Counted from the stretch's first letter, positions 8,483 through 18,356 are shown. The stretch is DNA of 64,000 bases from Diaphorobacter sp. HDW4B (GCF_011305535.1 NZ_CP049905.1:4276001-4340000); one strand, 5' to 3'. The notes: a model not told the origin generated them from the sequence alone. A program made the numbers and translations.

Positions 8483-9484
8483 TCAATGCGCTGCCGCGCC
8501 GCGCGGAGTCTGCGCCAGACGCACGAGCACCAGCAGCGTGTTGTTCACGGGTGTTGCAATGCCAAGCGCTGTGCCGCGCGCCACCACATAACCGTTCAGA
8601 TGATCGATCTCGGTCTGCTTGTCGCGCGCCAGATCCTGTGCAGTCGATGAGAGCTGCCCCGGCATGGTCTGCGGCAGGCCGTGCACCATGTCGAGCATGT
8701 TGTCGGGCAACTGCACGCCATCGGCCCGCGCCACGGCCATGCATTCGGCGACGATCTCGTCGATCAGCGGATTGACGCCGCTGGTCTTTTGATCGACCAG
8801 CCAGCCATACGACATCTGCGTGAGTGCCGACAGCGCGTTGTACGCGCAGTTGATGATCAGCTTGGCCCACAGCGCGCCGCGCACGTTGTCGGAAATCTGC
8901 GTGGGAATGCCGGCCGCCGGAAATTGCAGCGCCACCAAGTCGCTGAGCGGCGAGGGCGCGATCACCAGCTCGCCACGACCGAAATGCCGCACATGGCCGG
9001 GGCCGGGCATGGCGGTGGCCACATAGACCACGGCTGCGGCCACGGGGTTCTGCTCGCCAAGCACCGAGCGGGCGCGCTCGTCGTTGTCCACGCCGTTCTG
9101 CAGCGTGAGCACGAGCGCGCCGGGCGAGAGGTGTGGCTGCAGTTGTCTGGCGGCCGATTCGGTGTCGGTCGATTTCACGCAGAACAGCACCACGTCGGCA
9201 CCTTGCACGGCACCGACATCGGTGCTCGCGGTCATCGGCACGAAGACATCTTCGGTGGCAGTCTGAAAACGCAGGCCGCGCTTGAGCACCGCCTCCACAT
9301 GCGCCTGCCTGCCGATCAGCGTGACGTGATGGCCTGCACGCGCGAGCATGGCTCCGAAGTAGCAACCCACGGCACCCGCGCCCATGACGGCGATGGACAG
9401 GCGCGGAAGGCTGGAGGAGGTGGATGGTGTGGCGGTTTGCGATGCGGATTGCGATGCGTTGTCGCTGGGGCTTTGGTGTTGCAC
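8483..9484 (-). CDS. Ketopantoate reductase family protein (2-dehydropantoate 2-reductase)
   Basis: 333 residues. A Rossmann start SIAVMGAGAVGCYFGAML (residues about 30-46) with GxGxxG is followed by KSTDTESAARQL, TLQNGVDNDE and the helical C-terminal domain with KLIINCAYNALSALT and the end typical of ApbA/PanE proteins. The family reduces ketopantoate to pantoate with NADPH, but many paralogues act on other 2-keto acids, so the exact substrate is open. The predicted GTG start gives a 28-residue Ser/Thr/Gln-rich leader absent from most homologues; a later start is possible. It is convergent with the gallate operon and not obviously linked to it. Confidence 0.85.
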   Translation of the reverse strand: MQHQSPSDNASQSASQTATPSTSSSLPRLSIAVMGAGAVGCYFGAMLARAGHHVTLIGRQAHVEAVLKRGLRFQTATEDVFVPMTASTDVGAVQGADVVLFCVKSTDTESAARQLQPHLSPGALVLTLQNGVDNDERARSVLGEQNPVAAAVVYVATAMPGPGHVRHFGRGELVIAPSPLSDLVALQFPAAGIPTQISDNVRGALWAKLIINCAYNALSALTQMSYGWLVDQKTSGVNPLIDEIVAECMAVARADGVQLPDNMLDMVHGLPQTMPGQLSSTAQDLARDKQTEIDHLNGYVVARGTALGIATPVNNTLLVLVRLAQTPRGAAAH

Positions 9485-9581
9485 GATCAGGCCTGCCGTT
9501 CTGAAGTTCTGAATGCTCGGGGATGCTTGGGAGCGCTTGGAGATGTTCAGCGCCCACTATAGCGCGCACCGTGTTTGTGCG

Positions 9582-10646
9582 TCAGCCCTTGAGTTTCAGC
9601 AGGTAATTCATGACCTCGGCCGTGGCCATCTCCATGGAAAGAAAGTCGGTGAAGTCCTTGCCCGTTTGCCACGACGGATCCCAGCGATTGCTTTGCAGGC
9701 TGCGTTTCCAGCTGGCCTGGGTAGTGGCGAACTCGACGGCGGCCACCATCTGGCGACTGCGCTCGGGCGAGACATCCTTGCCCGTCAGCACGGCACGCCA
9801 GTTCGCCATGGAAGCATCGACTCCCATGTCCTTGAACGAGGGCAGCGCGTACACGCGTCTGTTGGCCGAGACACCCAGTGCGCGCAAGTGGCCAGACGAC
9901 AGTGCATCGCTCATTTCGCTGTAGCCAGAAATGGCGACCTGCGTCTGCCCCTGGAGCACGGACTCCACCACGTCGCTGCCGCCAGGGAAGGGCTTGTATT
10001 GCAACTGGTCCAGAGGAACCTTGGCAGCCCGCGTCAACATGCCGGCAAACATGTGGTCGACACCGCCTGCGGAGCCTCCCGCAATGGTCAGAGAGCGCAT
10101 GTCATGGCCCATGGCCTTCATCAGGTCTGCGGCATTGCGCAGAGGCGATTTGGCTGCGACAGCGACCACGAGGTAGTCGCTGGTGAGCCGCGCCAAAGGC
10201 CGAATCTGGGCCATGCTCACGGGCGGCTTCTGCAAAGCGATGGCACCCACCATCACCATGCCGCCGATGAGCAGCGTGTCGGGCTGATTGGAATACTGCT
10301 CGACATAGCGCGCGAGTCCGATGGTGCCGCCTTTGCCGCCCACATTTTCATAGGTCACCGCACCGGCCATGCCGCTGTCCACCAGCGCTGCGCCAAGCGC
10401 CCGACCCGTCTGGTCCCAGCCACCACCGACATTGGCCGGAATGACGATGTGCACTTTGTCGCCCAGCCGCAATGCGGGATTGGCCTGTGCGAACCGTGAT
10501 GGCGCAATCGCAGCGCAACTGAGGGCCGCGCTGCTCAGCAGCCAACGGCGGCGGGTGAGTTTGGAGGATTCGCTTGCCGCGTTGGCCTTGCTGGTCTCGC
10601 TTGTCTCGTTGGTCGGTTCAGGGAATGTCTGATTTCTTGTTCGCAT
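9582..10646 (-). CDS. Bug/TctC-family tripartite tricarboxylate receptor
   Basis: 354 residues. After a polar leader there is a Tat-like signal (TRRRWLLSSAALSCAAIA, about residues 31-48), then VHIVIPANVGGGWDQTGRAL, the ligand loop region GGKGGTIGLARYVEQ, and a late LQSNRWDP typical of TctC relatives. These periplasmic receptors bind carboxylic acids; most are orphans that share a few TctAB permeases or sense ligands. No TctAB genes are nearby. The ATG at 10646 has CGGAG 6 bases ahead; an in-frame start 11 codons upstream lacks this. Twin-arginine export is unusual for the family and needs the signal to be confirmed. Confidence 0.88.
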   Translation of the reverse strand: MRTRNQTFPEPTNETSETSKANAASESSKLTRRRWLLSSAALSCAAIAPSRFAQANPALRLGDKVHIVIPANVGGGWDQTGRALGAALVDSGMAGAVTYENVGGKGGTIGLARYVEQYSNQPDTLLIGGMVMVGAIALQKPPVSMAQIRPLARLTSDYLVVAVAAKSPLRNAADLMKAMGHDMRSLTIAGGSAGGVDHMFAGMLTRAAKVPLDQLQYKPFPGGSDVVESVLQGQTQVAISGYSEMSDALSSGHLRALGVSANRRVYALPSFKDMGVDASMANWRAVLTGKDVSPERSRQMVAAVEFATTQASWKRSLQSNRWDPSWQTGKDFTDFLSMEMATAEVMNYLLKLKG

Positions 10647-10798
10647 GGGTTGCTCCGATGACCGAGCAACGACATGCAAAGGAAGCGTCGAACGTTGCTT
10701 GGGCGCAGAGAATGATGCAAATTGAAACTGTCATTCAGATGTCAACGAACACCCGTTTCCTTGGTGTTTTCACGGATCCGACACAAACACGAGGCCAT

Positions 10799-10832
10799 GA
10801 AAAAGCCCCGCATGCTTTCACATGCAGGGCTT
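10799..10832 (-). terminator. Rho-independent terminator downstream of rpoD
   Basis: On the minus strand AAGCCCTGCATG, loop TGAAAG, CATGCGGGGCTT is followed by TTTTC. A 12-bp stem with one G-U pair and a T tract gives a standard terminator. It lies 176 bp past the rpoD stop, beyond the dyad repeat. Confidence 0.8.
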
Positions 10833-10884
10833 GATTCATGTAGCCAGAGCTTTCGCATCGTCACCAATGCTCGATCTCGCGGGG

Positions 10885-10998
10885 CGCCAGACCAGCGACC
10901 ACCGCGCAAGGGCCGCCCCGCCGCGCCGGTGGTGTCCCCCTTCCCGTAGCGCGAAGCGCGTAGAGAGAAGGGGGAAGGCGCAAAGCGCCTCAGGGGGA
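10885..10998. repeat. GC-rich intergenic dyad repeat of Comamonadaceae type
   Basis: This stretch carries three consecutive inverted repeats: ACCACCGCGC/GCGCCGGTGGT at its left end, CCCCCTTC (10936-10943)/GAAGGGGG (10967-10974) around a GCGCGAAGCGCG core, and AGGCGC-AAA-GCGCCT (10976-10990). It fills the space between rpoD and its terminator and codes for nothing. From memory, very similar blocks (AAGGGCCGCCCCGC, AAGGCGCAAAGCGCCTCAGG) recur between genes in Acidovorax, Comamonas and Delftia genomes. Only this copy was seen here. With the terminator at 10799-10832 it accounts for most of the 361-bp gap between the Bug receptor and rpoD. Confidence 0.65.
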
Positions 10999-11007
10999 TG
11001 CCTCTTA

Positions 11008-13434
11008 TTACAGAGAATCGATGAAACTGCGCAGCTTGTCCGAGCGGCTTGGGTGCTTCAACTTGCGCAGCGCCTTCGCTTCGATCTGGCGGATGCGTTC
11101 GCGGGTCACGTCGAACTGCTTGCCCACTTCTTCCAGCGTGTGGTCGGTGGACATTTCGATGCCGAAGCGCATGCGCAGCACCTTGGCTTCGCGTGGGGTC
11201 AGGCCGTCGAGGATGTCCTTGACGACATCGCGCAGGCCGGCTTGCATCGCTGCGTCGACTGGCGCGGTGTTGTTGCTGTCCTCGATGAAATCGCCCAGAT
11301 GGCTGTCGTCGTCGTCGCCGATGGGGGTTTCCATCGAGATCGGCTCCTTGGCGATCTTCATGATCTTGCGGATCTTGTCCTCGGGGATCTCCATCTTGGC
11401 TGCCAGGATGGACGCATCGGGCTCGAAACCAAACTCTTGCAAGTGCTGGCGCGAGATGCGGTTCATCTTGTTGATGGTCTCGATCATGTGCACCGGGATG
11501 CGGATCGTGCGGGCCTGGTCAGCGATGGAACGCGTGATGGCCTGACGAATCCACCAGGTGGCGTAGGTCGAGAACTTGTAGCCGCGGCGGTATTCGAACT
11601 TGTCCACGGCCTTCATCAGACCGATGTTGCCTTCCTGGATCAAGTCGAGGAATTGCAGGCCACGGTTCGTGTACTTCTTGGCAATCGAGATCACGAGACG
11701 CAAGTTGGCCTCGATCATTTCCTTCTTGGCATCGCGCGACGCGGCTTCACCGGCGTTCATGCGCTTGTTGATGTCCTTGAGTTCACCAAGCGGCACCACC
11801 ACGCGGGCTTGCAGGTCCATCAGGCGCTGCTGCAGTTCCTGCACGGGCGGAATGTTGCGGGAGAGGATGTTGCTCCAGGACTTGCCAGCGGCAGCTTGCT
11901 TTTCCACCCATTGCAGATTCAGCAGGTTGGGCGGGAAGTCCTTGATGAAGGTTTCCTGCGGCATGCCGCACTTGTCCACGATGATGCGGCGCAGTTCGCG
12001 TTCTTTCTTGCGAACGTCGTCCACCTGCGCGCGCAGCATGTCGCACAGCTTTTCAATCGTCTTGGCGGTGAAGCGGATGGTCATGAGTTCCGCCGAGATT
12101 TCGGACTGGATCTTCATGTAGACCTGACCGCCGTAGCCGTCCTTGTCGTAGACCTTGTGCATCTTCTCGAAGTGACCGCGCAGAACGTCAAAGCGGCGCA
12201 GCGCTTCGTTCTTGAGTTCTTCGAGCTTCTTGGTCAGCGCCTTGGAGCCGCCCTTGCCGTCGTCGTCGTCGTCTTCGTCGAATTCGTCGAAGTCTTCTTC
12301 GGCCACGTAGTCATCGGCTTCGTTGGGGTTGGAGAAACCGTCGACGATGGTCGAGATGACGACCTTGCCTTCGCGGATTTCTTCGCCCATCGAGAGGATT
12401 TCGGCGATGGTGGCGGGCGATGCGGAGATCGCTTCCATCATGTCCTGCAGACCGCCTTCGATGCGCTTGGCGATTTCGATTTCGCCTTCGCGGGTCAGCA
12501 GTTCGACGGTGCCCATTTCACGCATGTACATGCGGACCGGGTCGGTCGTGCGGCCGAATTCGGAGTCCACGGTCGACAGAGCCGCTTCGGCTTCTTCTTC
12601 CGCTTCTTCGACGGTGGTGGCGGTCGGTGTGACGTTGTTCTGGAACAGGGTTTCCGCATCGGGAGTCTGTTCGTACACGGCCACGCCCATGTCGTTCAAC
12701 ATGGTGACCACGACTTCCATCGTTTCGGCATCGACCAGCTTGTCGGGCAAGTGGTCGGAGATTTCGACTTGCGTGAGGTAGCCGCGTGTCTTGCCCAGCG
12801 TGATCAGCTTCTTGAGTTGCGAGCGACGCTTGGCCATGTCTTCTTCGGAGAGGACGGTTTCGTCCAGGCCGAATTCCTTCATCAAGGCGCGTTCCTTGGC
12901 CTTGCTGATCTTCATGCGCAGTGGCTTGACCTTCTCGACGGTCGCAGCCTGTTCGACTTCCGGCTCGGGTTCTCCCTCGAGTTCGGATTCGATGTCCGAC
13001 AGATCGGCGTCGTCGTCGGAGCCGCCTTCGTCACCTTCCTTGGCCTTTGGCTTGCGGCCGCGCTTGGCGGGCGCCTTGCCGTCGGCAGCAGCGGCAGCCT
13101 TGGCTGGGCGGCCGGGGCGCTTCTTGGCGGTGGCTTCGTCATCACCGGCGTCGTCGGCGGCAGCGCCGCGAGCAGGCTTCTTCTTCAGGTCATCAGTGGT
13201 TTCTGCAGAGGCAACAGATTTCTTTGCGGGCACAGTCTTGACTTCTTCTTTCTTGGTTGCCTTGGCGGGCTTGGGCGCAGCGGCGGCCACCTTCTTGGCG
13301 GGCGCAGCGGCCTTGGCGGGAGCCTTGGCAACGGATTTCACAGCAGCTTTGGAAACGGTCTTGGCAACGGTCTTCGCAGCCGTGCCTTTGGCTGGAGCGG
13401 TCTTGGCTGGCTTCGCGGACTTTTGAGCGGGCAT
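11008..13434 (-). CDS. rpoD: RNA polymerase primary sigma factor RpoD (sigma-70)
   Basis: 808 residues against about 613 in E. coli. Region 1.1 is at roughly 190-240 ([20 protein letters not shown]), the non-conserved insert follows, region 2 contains [20 protein letters not shown] and the -10 recognition helix segment [20 protein letters not shown], and region 4.2 near the C-terminus has [20 protein letters not shown]. The extra length is mainly a 140-residue N-terminal extension dominated by Lys, Ala and Pro ([20 protein letters not shown]) that carries two AT-hook-like cores, KRPGRPAK and KRGRKPK. A second acidic stretch ([13 protein letters not shown]) lies before region 2. It follows dnaG as in many proteobacteria and also has a -10-like TATAAT of its own. 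Confidence 0.98.
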   Translation of the reverse strand: MPAQKSAKPAKTAPAKGTAAKTVAKTVSKAAVKSVAKAPAKAAAPAKKVAAAAPKPAKATKKEEVKTVPAKKSVASAETTDDLKKKPARGAAADDAGDDEATAKKRPGRPAKAAAAADGKAPAKRGRKPKAKEGDEGGSDDDADLSDIESELEGEPEPEVEQAATVEKVKPLRMKISKAKERALMKEFGLDETVLSEEDMAKRRSQLKKLITLGKTRGYLTQVEISDHLPDKLVDAETMEVVVTMLNDMGVAVYEQTPDAETLFQNNVTPTATTVEEAEEEAEAALSTVDSEFGRTTDPVRMYMREMGTVELLTREGEIEIAKRIEGGLQDMMEAISASPATIAEILSMGEEIREGKVVISTIVDGFSNPNEADDYVAEEDFDEFDEDDDDDGKGGSKALTKKLEELKNEALRRFDVLRGHFEKMHKVYDKDGYGGQVYMKIQSEISAELMTIRFTAKTIEKLCDMLRAQVDDVRKKERELRRIIVDKCGMPQETFIKDFPPNLLNLQWVEKQAAAGKSWSNILSRNIPPVQELQQRLMDLQARVVVPLGELKDINKRMNAGEAASRDAKKEMIEANLRLVISIAKKYTNRGLQFLDLIQEGNIGLMKAVDKFEYRRGYKFSTYATWWIRQAITRSIADQARTIRIPVHMIETINKMNRISRQHLQEFGFEPDASILAAKMEIPEDKIRKIMKIAKEPISMETPIGDDDDSHLGDFIEDSNNTAPVDAAMQAGLRDVVKDILDGLTPREAKVLRMRFGIEMSTDHTLEEVGKQFDVTRERIRQIEAKALRKLKHPSRSDKLRSFIDSL

Positions 13435-13677
13435 GCATTACCTCAGGTTCAAAAACGGACACACAAAGAAACTCAATCAAGCGCCATCCATCCCGGCGCG
13501 GGCTAGCAGACGAAGGACGTTACCGTTACCTTCGCAGGTGAGGATCAAATCCTCTGCAGCAAGATGTCTGGGCGAACATTTGGAGTGCAGTCCTTGCGGT
13601 GGGGTAGGCTGTTGTGCGTGTTTGTCACGGGCGCCTGATCCGGAGGTGCTGCTGTCGCTCTTGCCGACAAGCCTTAA

Positions 13678-13683
13678 ATTATA
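13678..13683 (-). promoter_or_regulatory. Probable -10 box of an rpoD promoter
   Basis: A perfect TATAAT on the minus strand lies 15 bp after the dnaG stop and about 245 bp before the rpoD start, in an AT-rich patch. A matching -35 at 16-18 bp was not convincing because it falls in the dnaG 3' end. The 264-bp leader between this box and rpoD holds no open frame of interest. Confidence 0.4.
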
Positions 13684-13698
13684 CCTTTTACAGGCAAA

Positions 13699-15726
13699 TC
13701 AAGAGCTTGACAGCTTGGGGTTTTCCAGTGTCTTGCGACGATTTTGTAACTCTTTGTATTTTTCGAGGGCGGCAGGATCCTGTCCAGCGAGCAGAATCAG
13801 CTCGTTTTCCTGACGTCGGAGGTTGTCGATCAACAGCCGATTCACAATGCCGCGCAACTCCCCGCGCAACTCGGCCACGTCGCCCTCCGTCTGGGCGTGA
13901 GAGCCGGTCATCAGTTTGCGGATCTTGGTTTCGTGCTCGTGCCCGCCAAGCGACTCCTGCAGCACCGCCCAGGCGACCGGGCCGTGCTCGTGGAGCTGGC
14001 CTTCGATCCACACGAAGATTGGCCCATGCGGCGCGGGCAGGTCGCACAGCGTTGTGTGGTCTTCATGCGACAGATCTTCCAGAAACTCCATGTGCGAGAG
14101 CACCAGCCGCACGGCATGGTCTTCGCGCTTGGCCACGGCGTCACGCGGCAAGGGCGGCTGCGGCGGCAGATCGGCGTCCTTGCCCCAACGCTTTTTCCAT
14201 GGGCCTTTGCCGTTGCCGGGCGTCCAGGGTTTTTTCTGAAACTGTGGCGCGGTCGAGGGATAGCCGCCCTGAGACGGGTAGCCATCGGGCGGTGCGAACG
14301 AAGGATCGCTGTCGCGCTCCCAAGGGGCCAGATCGGGCGGAATGTCCCAGGGCATGGCGTCATCCGGCGCGCCCGTGTTGCCTGGCGCTGCAGGGCGAGG
14401 CGTGCCACGGCCCGGTTGCTGCGCGGCTTGTTGCGACCAGAGTTGCCCCAGTTCGCCCGCCGGAAGCTGACCCAACTCGCCGAACTCGCCCAGCAATTGC
14501 CGCTTGAGCGCGCCGTCGGGCAGCAGGCCCCAGAGCGGTCTTGCGTTGGCCAGCATGTGGGCGCGACCTTCCGCCGTGCCCAGATCACAGCCTTCGCTGG
14601 ATGCCTCGATCAGAAAGCGGCTCAGCGGCGTCGCATCGCCCACATGGCGGGCGAACGCGTCCGTGCCGTACTCGCGCACAAAACTGTCGGGATCATGCTC
14701 GCTTGGCAAGAAGAGAAACTTCACGCTGCGCGTGTCGCTCGCATAGGGCAGGGCGCCGTCGAGCGCCTTGCGCGCCGCGCGCCGTCCGGCCGCATCGCCG
14801 TCGAAGCTGAACACGACCGTGTCGGTGAAACGGAACAGCTTGTGCACGTGATCGGGCGTGCAGGCGGTGCCCAGCGTCGCCACCGCATTGGGAAAGCCGA
14901 GCTGCGCGAGCGCCACCACGTCCATGTAGCCTTCGGTGACCAGCACATAGCCCGACTCGCGGATCGCGGTGCGTGCCTCGAACAGTCCGTACAGTTCGCG
15001 GCCTTTGTGGAAGACCTCGGTTTCCGGCGAGTTCAGATATTTGGGTTTGTCGTCGCCCAGCACCCGTCCGCCAAAGCCGATGCATTCGCCCTTGACGTTG
15101 CGGATCGGGAACATCACCCGGTCGCGGAAACGGTCGTAGCGCTTGCCATCTTCCTCGCCGACGATCACAAGGCCGCTGTCTTCGAGCAGCGGATCGTCGT
15201 AGTTCGGGAACACGCTGGCCAGGTTGCGCCAGCCCTCGGGCGCATAGCCGAGGCCGTATTTCTTGGCCACGGTGCCGGACACCCCGCGCCCCTTGAAGTA
15301 GCCGATCGCCCGAGACGACTCGCGCAATTGCTTGCGCCAGGATTCGCCCGCTTTTTCCAGCACGTCATTGAGCGTCGCCTGCTTCTTGCGGGCGGCAGCG
15401 GCGCGTTCGCGGTCTTGCGGGGAGGCGTTGTCATCGTCCGGCACCTGCATCCCGGCCTTCTGCGCCAGATCCTGCACCGCGTCGCGAAAGCCAAGGCCTG
15501 CGTGGTCCATCAGAAAGCCGATGGCGTTGCCGTTCTTGCCGCAGCCAAAGCAGTGAAAGAACTGCTTGGACGGACTCACGCTGAACGACGGCGACTTCTC
15601 TCCATGAAACGGGCACAGGCCCATGTAATTCGCGCCCGCTTTCTTGAGCTGCACGTAATGGCCCACGACATCGACAACGTCGGTGCGCGCGAGCAGATCC
15701 TGGATGAATGACTGGGGGATGGACAC
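13699..15726 (-). CDS. dnaG: DNA primase DnaG
   Basis: 675 residues from a GTG start that yields the standard betaproteobacterial N-terminus SIPQSFIQDLLARTDVVDVV; a further in-frame GTG at 15777 would add 17 atypical residues. Domains in order: zinc ribbon CPFHGEKSPSFSVSPSKQF...CFGCG (about 39-63), RNA polymerase/TOPRIM core with EGYMDVV and the metal-binding DGDAAGRRAA (about 260-315), and a C-terminal DnaB-interacting helical domain. A Pro/Gly/Trp-rich linker (about 425-520) separates core and C-terminal domain and is longer than in E. coli. It makes RNA primers at the replication fork. rpoD follows on the same strand. Confidence 0.96.
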   Translation of the reverse strand: MSIPQSFIQDLLARTDVVDVVGHYVQLKKAGANYMGLCPFHGEKSPSFSVSPSKQFFHCFGCGKNGNAIGFLMDHAGLGFRDAVQDLAQKAGMQVPDDDNASPQDRERAAAARKKQATLNDVLEKAGESWRKQLRESSRAIGYFKGRGVSGTVAKKYGLGYAPEGWRNLASVFPNYDDPLLEDSGLVIVGEEDGKRYDRFRDRVMFPIRNVKGECIGFGGRVLGDDKPKYLNSPETEVFHKGRELYGLFEARTAIRESGYVLVTEGYMDVVALAQLGFPNAVATLGTACTPDHVHKLFRFTDTVVFSFDGDAAGRRAARKALDGALPYASDTRSVKFLFLPSEHDPDSFVREYGTDAFARHVGDATPLSRFLIEASSEGCDLGTAEGRAHMLANARPLWGLLPDGALKRQLLGEFGELGQLPAGELGQLWSQQAAQQPGRGTPRPAAPGNTGAPDDAMPWDIPPDLAPWERDSDPSFAPPDGYPSQGGYPSTAPQFQKKPWTPGNGKGPWKKRWGKDADLPPQPPLPRDAVAKREDHAVRLVLSHMEFLEDLSHEDHTTLCDLPAPHGPIFVWIEGQLHEHGPVAWAVLQESLGGHEHETKIRKLMTGSHAQTEGDVAELRGELRGIVNRLLIDNLRRQENELILLAGQDPAALEKYKELQNRRKTLENPKLSSS

Positions 15727-15884
15727 AGGGGGTATTTTGACCGATGCAGGAGCAGTTTTTGGGCATGTGGTTTTCACTCAGTTTGGCGTCAGCCCGCTTT
15801 GTTCTAATGTCTGGCAGCACAAAGGGCGGGCGACAATGATTCGCCGCATGCCCCGAACCACCAGGCAGAACACAAGGAGATAAC

Positions 15885-17534
15885 GTGTCCACGAGCATCT
15901 ACGACCAGAATTTGCCCCAGAACGAAGCCAACCACGCGCCGCTGACTCCGCTGTCCTTCATCGAGCGCACGGCCGAGGTCTATCCCGATCGTCTGGCCAT
16001 CATCTATGGCGACCTGCGCCGTACCTGGAGCGAAACCTACGCGCGCTGCCGTCAACTCGCCAGCAGCCTGCAGAAGGCGGGCGTGGGCAAGAACGACACC
16101 GTGGCCGTGATGCTGCCGAACACGCCGCCGATGGTGGAAGCGCATTTCGGTGTGCCCATGTCCGGCGCGGTGCTCAACACGCTGAACACGCGTCTGGACC
16201 CTGAAACCATCGCCTTCATGCTGGACCACGGCGAAGCCAAGGTGCTGATCGTCGATCCCGAATTCGCGCCGCTGGTCGCCAAGGCGCTGCCGATGCGCAA
16301 GCTGGATACGCCGCTGCTCGTGATCGACGTGGAAGACGCCAGCTACGGCCCCGCCGCGCAGCAGGTCGGCTCGCAGACCTATGAAGACTTCGTGGCCAAG
16401 GGCGATGCCAAGTTTGCGTGGCAACTGCCCGGCGACGAGTGGGACGCCATCGCGCTCAACTACACCAGCGGCACGACCGGCAACCCCAAGGGCGTGGTCT
16501 ACCACCATCGCGGCGCGACGATCAACGCGATCAGCAACGTGCTCGAATGGGACATGCCCAAGCACGCGGTCTATCTGTGGACGCTGCCGATGTTCCACTG
16601 CAACGGCTGGTGCTTCCCCTGGACCGTGGCCGCGCGCGCTGCGGTCAACGTGTGCCTGCGCCGCGTGGACGCGCAGTCGATCTTCGACGCGATCCGCAAC
16701 CACGGTGTCACGCACTACTGCGGCGCGCCCATCGTGCACGGCCTGCTGGTCAATGCTTCGGCGGCGATGAAGGAAGGTGTGCCCGCAGGTGTGAAAGCGA
16801 TGGTGGCAGGCGCTGCGCCGCCAGCCGCGATGATCGAGGGCATGGAAGCCATGGGCTTCGACATCACCCATGTCTATGGCCTGACCGAGGTATACGGCCC
16901 CGCGACGGTCTGCGCCAAGCACGAGGCGTGGAACGATCTGGACATCGGCGAGCGTGCGCGACTCAATGCGCGCCAAGGCGTGCGCTACCACCTGCAGCGC
17001 TCGGCGGCGGTGCTCGATCCCGAAACCATGGAACCCGTGCCGCACGACGGCGAGACCATGGGCGAAATCATGTTCCAGGGCAACATCGCCATGAAGGGTT
17101 ATCTGAAGAACCCGAAGGCGACGGAAGAGGCCTTCCGTGGCGGCTGGTTCCATTCGGGTGATCTGGCCGTGCAGTACCCTGACGGCTACATCAAGATCAA
17201 GGACCGCAGCAAGGACATCATCATCTCGGGCGGCGAGAACATCTCGTCCATCGAAGTGGAAGACGTGCTGTACCGCCACCCCGACGTGCTGGCCGCCGCC
17301 GTGGTCGCCAAGCCCGATCCGAAGTGGGGCGAAACGCCTTGCGCGTTCATCGAGCTGAAGGCAGGCGCGACGACGACGGTGGAAGACATCGTCGCGCACT
17401 GCAAGAAGCACCTCGCAGGCTTCAAGGTGCCACGCGCCGTGGTGTTCGGCGACCTACCCAAGACCAGCACCGGCAAGATCCAGAAGTTCGAGCTGCGCAA
17501 GCAGGCGGGCTCGGCGTCGGCGATTGATGCTTGA
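15885..17534 (+). CDS. Acyl-CoA synthetase (AMP-forming, medium/long-chain type)
   Basis: 549 residues with the full ANL-family set: P-loop YTSGTTGNPKG (from Tyr193), the segment HVYGLTEVYGP, DGYIKIKDRSKDIIISGGEN with the hinge Asp, and the C-terminal catalytic Lys in KTSTGKIQKFELR. The N-terminus and the HCNGWCFPW motif resemble the large betaproteobacterial group annotated as fatty-acyl or methylmercaptopropionyl-CoA ligases. It adenylates a carboxylic acid and transfers it to CoA. GTG start with AAGGAGAT at 6 bases. It diverges from dnaG and runs into the convergent IclR gene with only 15 bp between stops, so no dedicated terminator was found. Confidence 0.9.
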   Translation: MSTSIYDQNLPQNEANHAPLTPLSFIERTAEVYPDRLAIIYGDLRRTWSETYARCRQLASSLQKAGVGKNDTVAVMLPNTPPMVEAHFGVPMSGAVLNTLNTRLDPETIAFMLDHGEAKVLIVDPEFAPLVAKALPMRKLDTPLLVIDVEDASYGPAAQQVGSQTYEDFVAKGDAKFAWQLPGDEWDAIALNYTSGTTGNPKGVVYHHRGATINAISNVLEWDMPKHAVYLWTLPMFHCNGWCFPWTVAARAAVNVCLRRVDAQSIFDAIRNHGVTHYCGAPIVHGLLVNASAAMKEGVPAGVKAMVAGAAPPAAMIEGMEAMGFDITHVYGLTEVYGPATVCAKHEAWNDLDIGERARLNARQGVRYHLQRSAAVLDPETMEPVPHDGETMGEIMFQGNIAMKGYLKNPKATEEAFRGGWFHSGDLAVQYPDGYIKIKDRSKDIIISGGENISSIEVEDVLYRHPDVLAAAVVAKPDPKWGETPCAFIELKAGATTTVEDIVAHCKKHLAGFKVPRAVVFGDLPKTSTGKIQKFELRKQAGSASAIDA

Positions 17535-17549
17535 GATCCAGCGTCGGCG

Positions 17550-18311
17550 TCAGATCGGCCCATCGATGGTTGTCGCAGAGAGATTCAGCAGAATCTCTTG
17601 CGCGCACTGGTTCAGCATGCTGGCGGCGCGTTGGCTCTCCAGCATCCGAAAGCGCTGCAGCGACATCACAAAGCCCAGTGACGCGAGCACGTTGTGTTCC
17701 TCGCTGGCAATCGCAATCGCCACCCCGGCGTTCTGGCTGTCGAGCGCGCCTATGCTGGTGGCGTAGCCGGTCTTGCGAACATCCTTGAGCTGCGCGCTCA
17801 GGGCTTCGAGGGTTTCGGCTCCCGGAGTTTTCTGCGCTTCTTCGAGATTGGCCGCATGCAGTTTGCGCAACATCGGCTTGCCCAAGGCAGACAACAAGGC
17901 GAGCGAAGCCGATCCGCGAAAGGTGGGCATGCGGCGGCCACGGCCGTAGCTTGCGCGCATTTCCGCTTGCGTGGATTCATAGTGAATCGTCAACAGATGC
18001 TGGCTGCTCAAGGCCGTCAGCGCCACGTCGCATTCGGACTGTCGGGCCAGTTCGCGCATCGGCCTGGTGGCGGCCTGCAGGAGCGGGTCACCCATGCGCA
18101 GTTGGTAGTCGAGTTCGACGATGCGCGTTCCCAAGACATATTGACCGGCCGCGGCGCTGCGCAGCAGGTCGCAGTCGCCGAGTTCGCGCAGATAGCGGTA
18201 GGCCGTGGGAATCGAGCAGTCCAGCCGCGCGGCAATGGATTCGGCGGTCCACACCGGTTCTTCGGATGTGAACAGATCGAGGACCGCAAGCATTCGCGAC
18301 AGACTGGACAT
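17550..18311 (-). CDS. IclR-family transcriptional regulator
   Basis: 253 residues. An N-terminal winged helix-turn-helix (about 5-60: SLSRMLAVLDLFTSEEPVWTAESIAARL, then CSIPTAYRYLREL) precedes the IclR effector domain with YESTQAEMRASYGRGRRMP and the late AGVAIAIASEEHNVLASLGF. IclR proteins control aromatic and short-chain acid catabolism. It is the last gene of a leftward set (VOC, FAH, Bug receptor, SDR, IclR) and starts 45 bp after the SDR stop, so it probably regulates that set. The effector is unknown. Confidence 0.9.
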   Translation of the reverse strand: MSSLSRMLAVLDLFTSEEPVWTAESIAARLDCSIPTAYRYLRELGDCDLLRSAAAGQYVLGTRIVELDYQLRMGDPLLQAATRPMRELARQSECDVALTALSSQHLLTIHYESTQAEMRASYGRGRRMPTFRGSASLALLSALGKPMLRKLHAANLEEAQKTPGAETLEALSAQLKDVRKTGYATSIGALDSQNAGVAIAIASEEHNVLASLGFVMSLQRFRMLESQRAASMLNQCAQEILLNLSATTIDGPI

Positions 18312-18356
18312 ACTTTCGTCGGGTGAGGTGGGTGGAGGGTGCGTGGCGTCGATTGT

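Noticed and set aside
10822-13506. 894-codon open frame on the plus strand opposite rpoD
   Set aside because: It is a codon-phase shadow of a highly conserved gene on the other strand. Its translation is low-complexity and has no start signal or family match.
13897-15711. 604-codon open frame on the plus strand opposite dnaG
   Set aside because: Antisense shadow of a gene with unambiguous zinc-ribbon and TOPRIM motifs.
15804-17411. 535-codon open frame on the minus strand opposite the acyl-CoA synthetase gene
   Set aside because: His/Arg/Asp-rich antisense translation; the plus strand has all ANL-family motifs and a good ribosome site.
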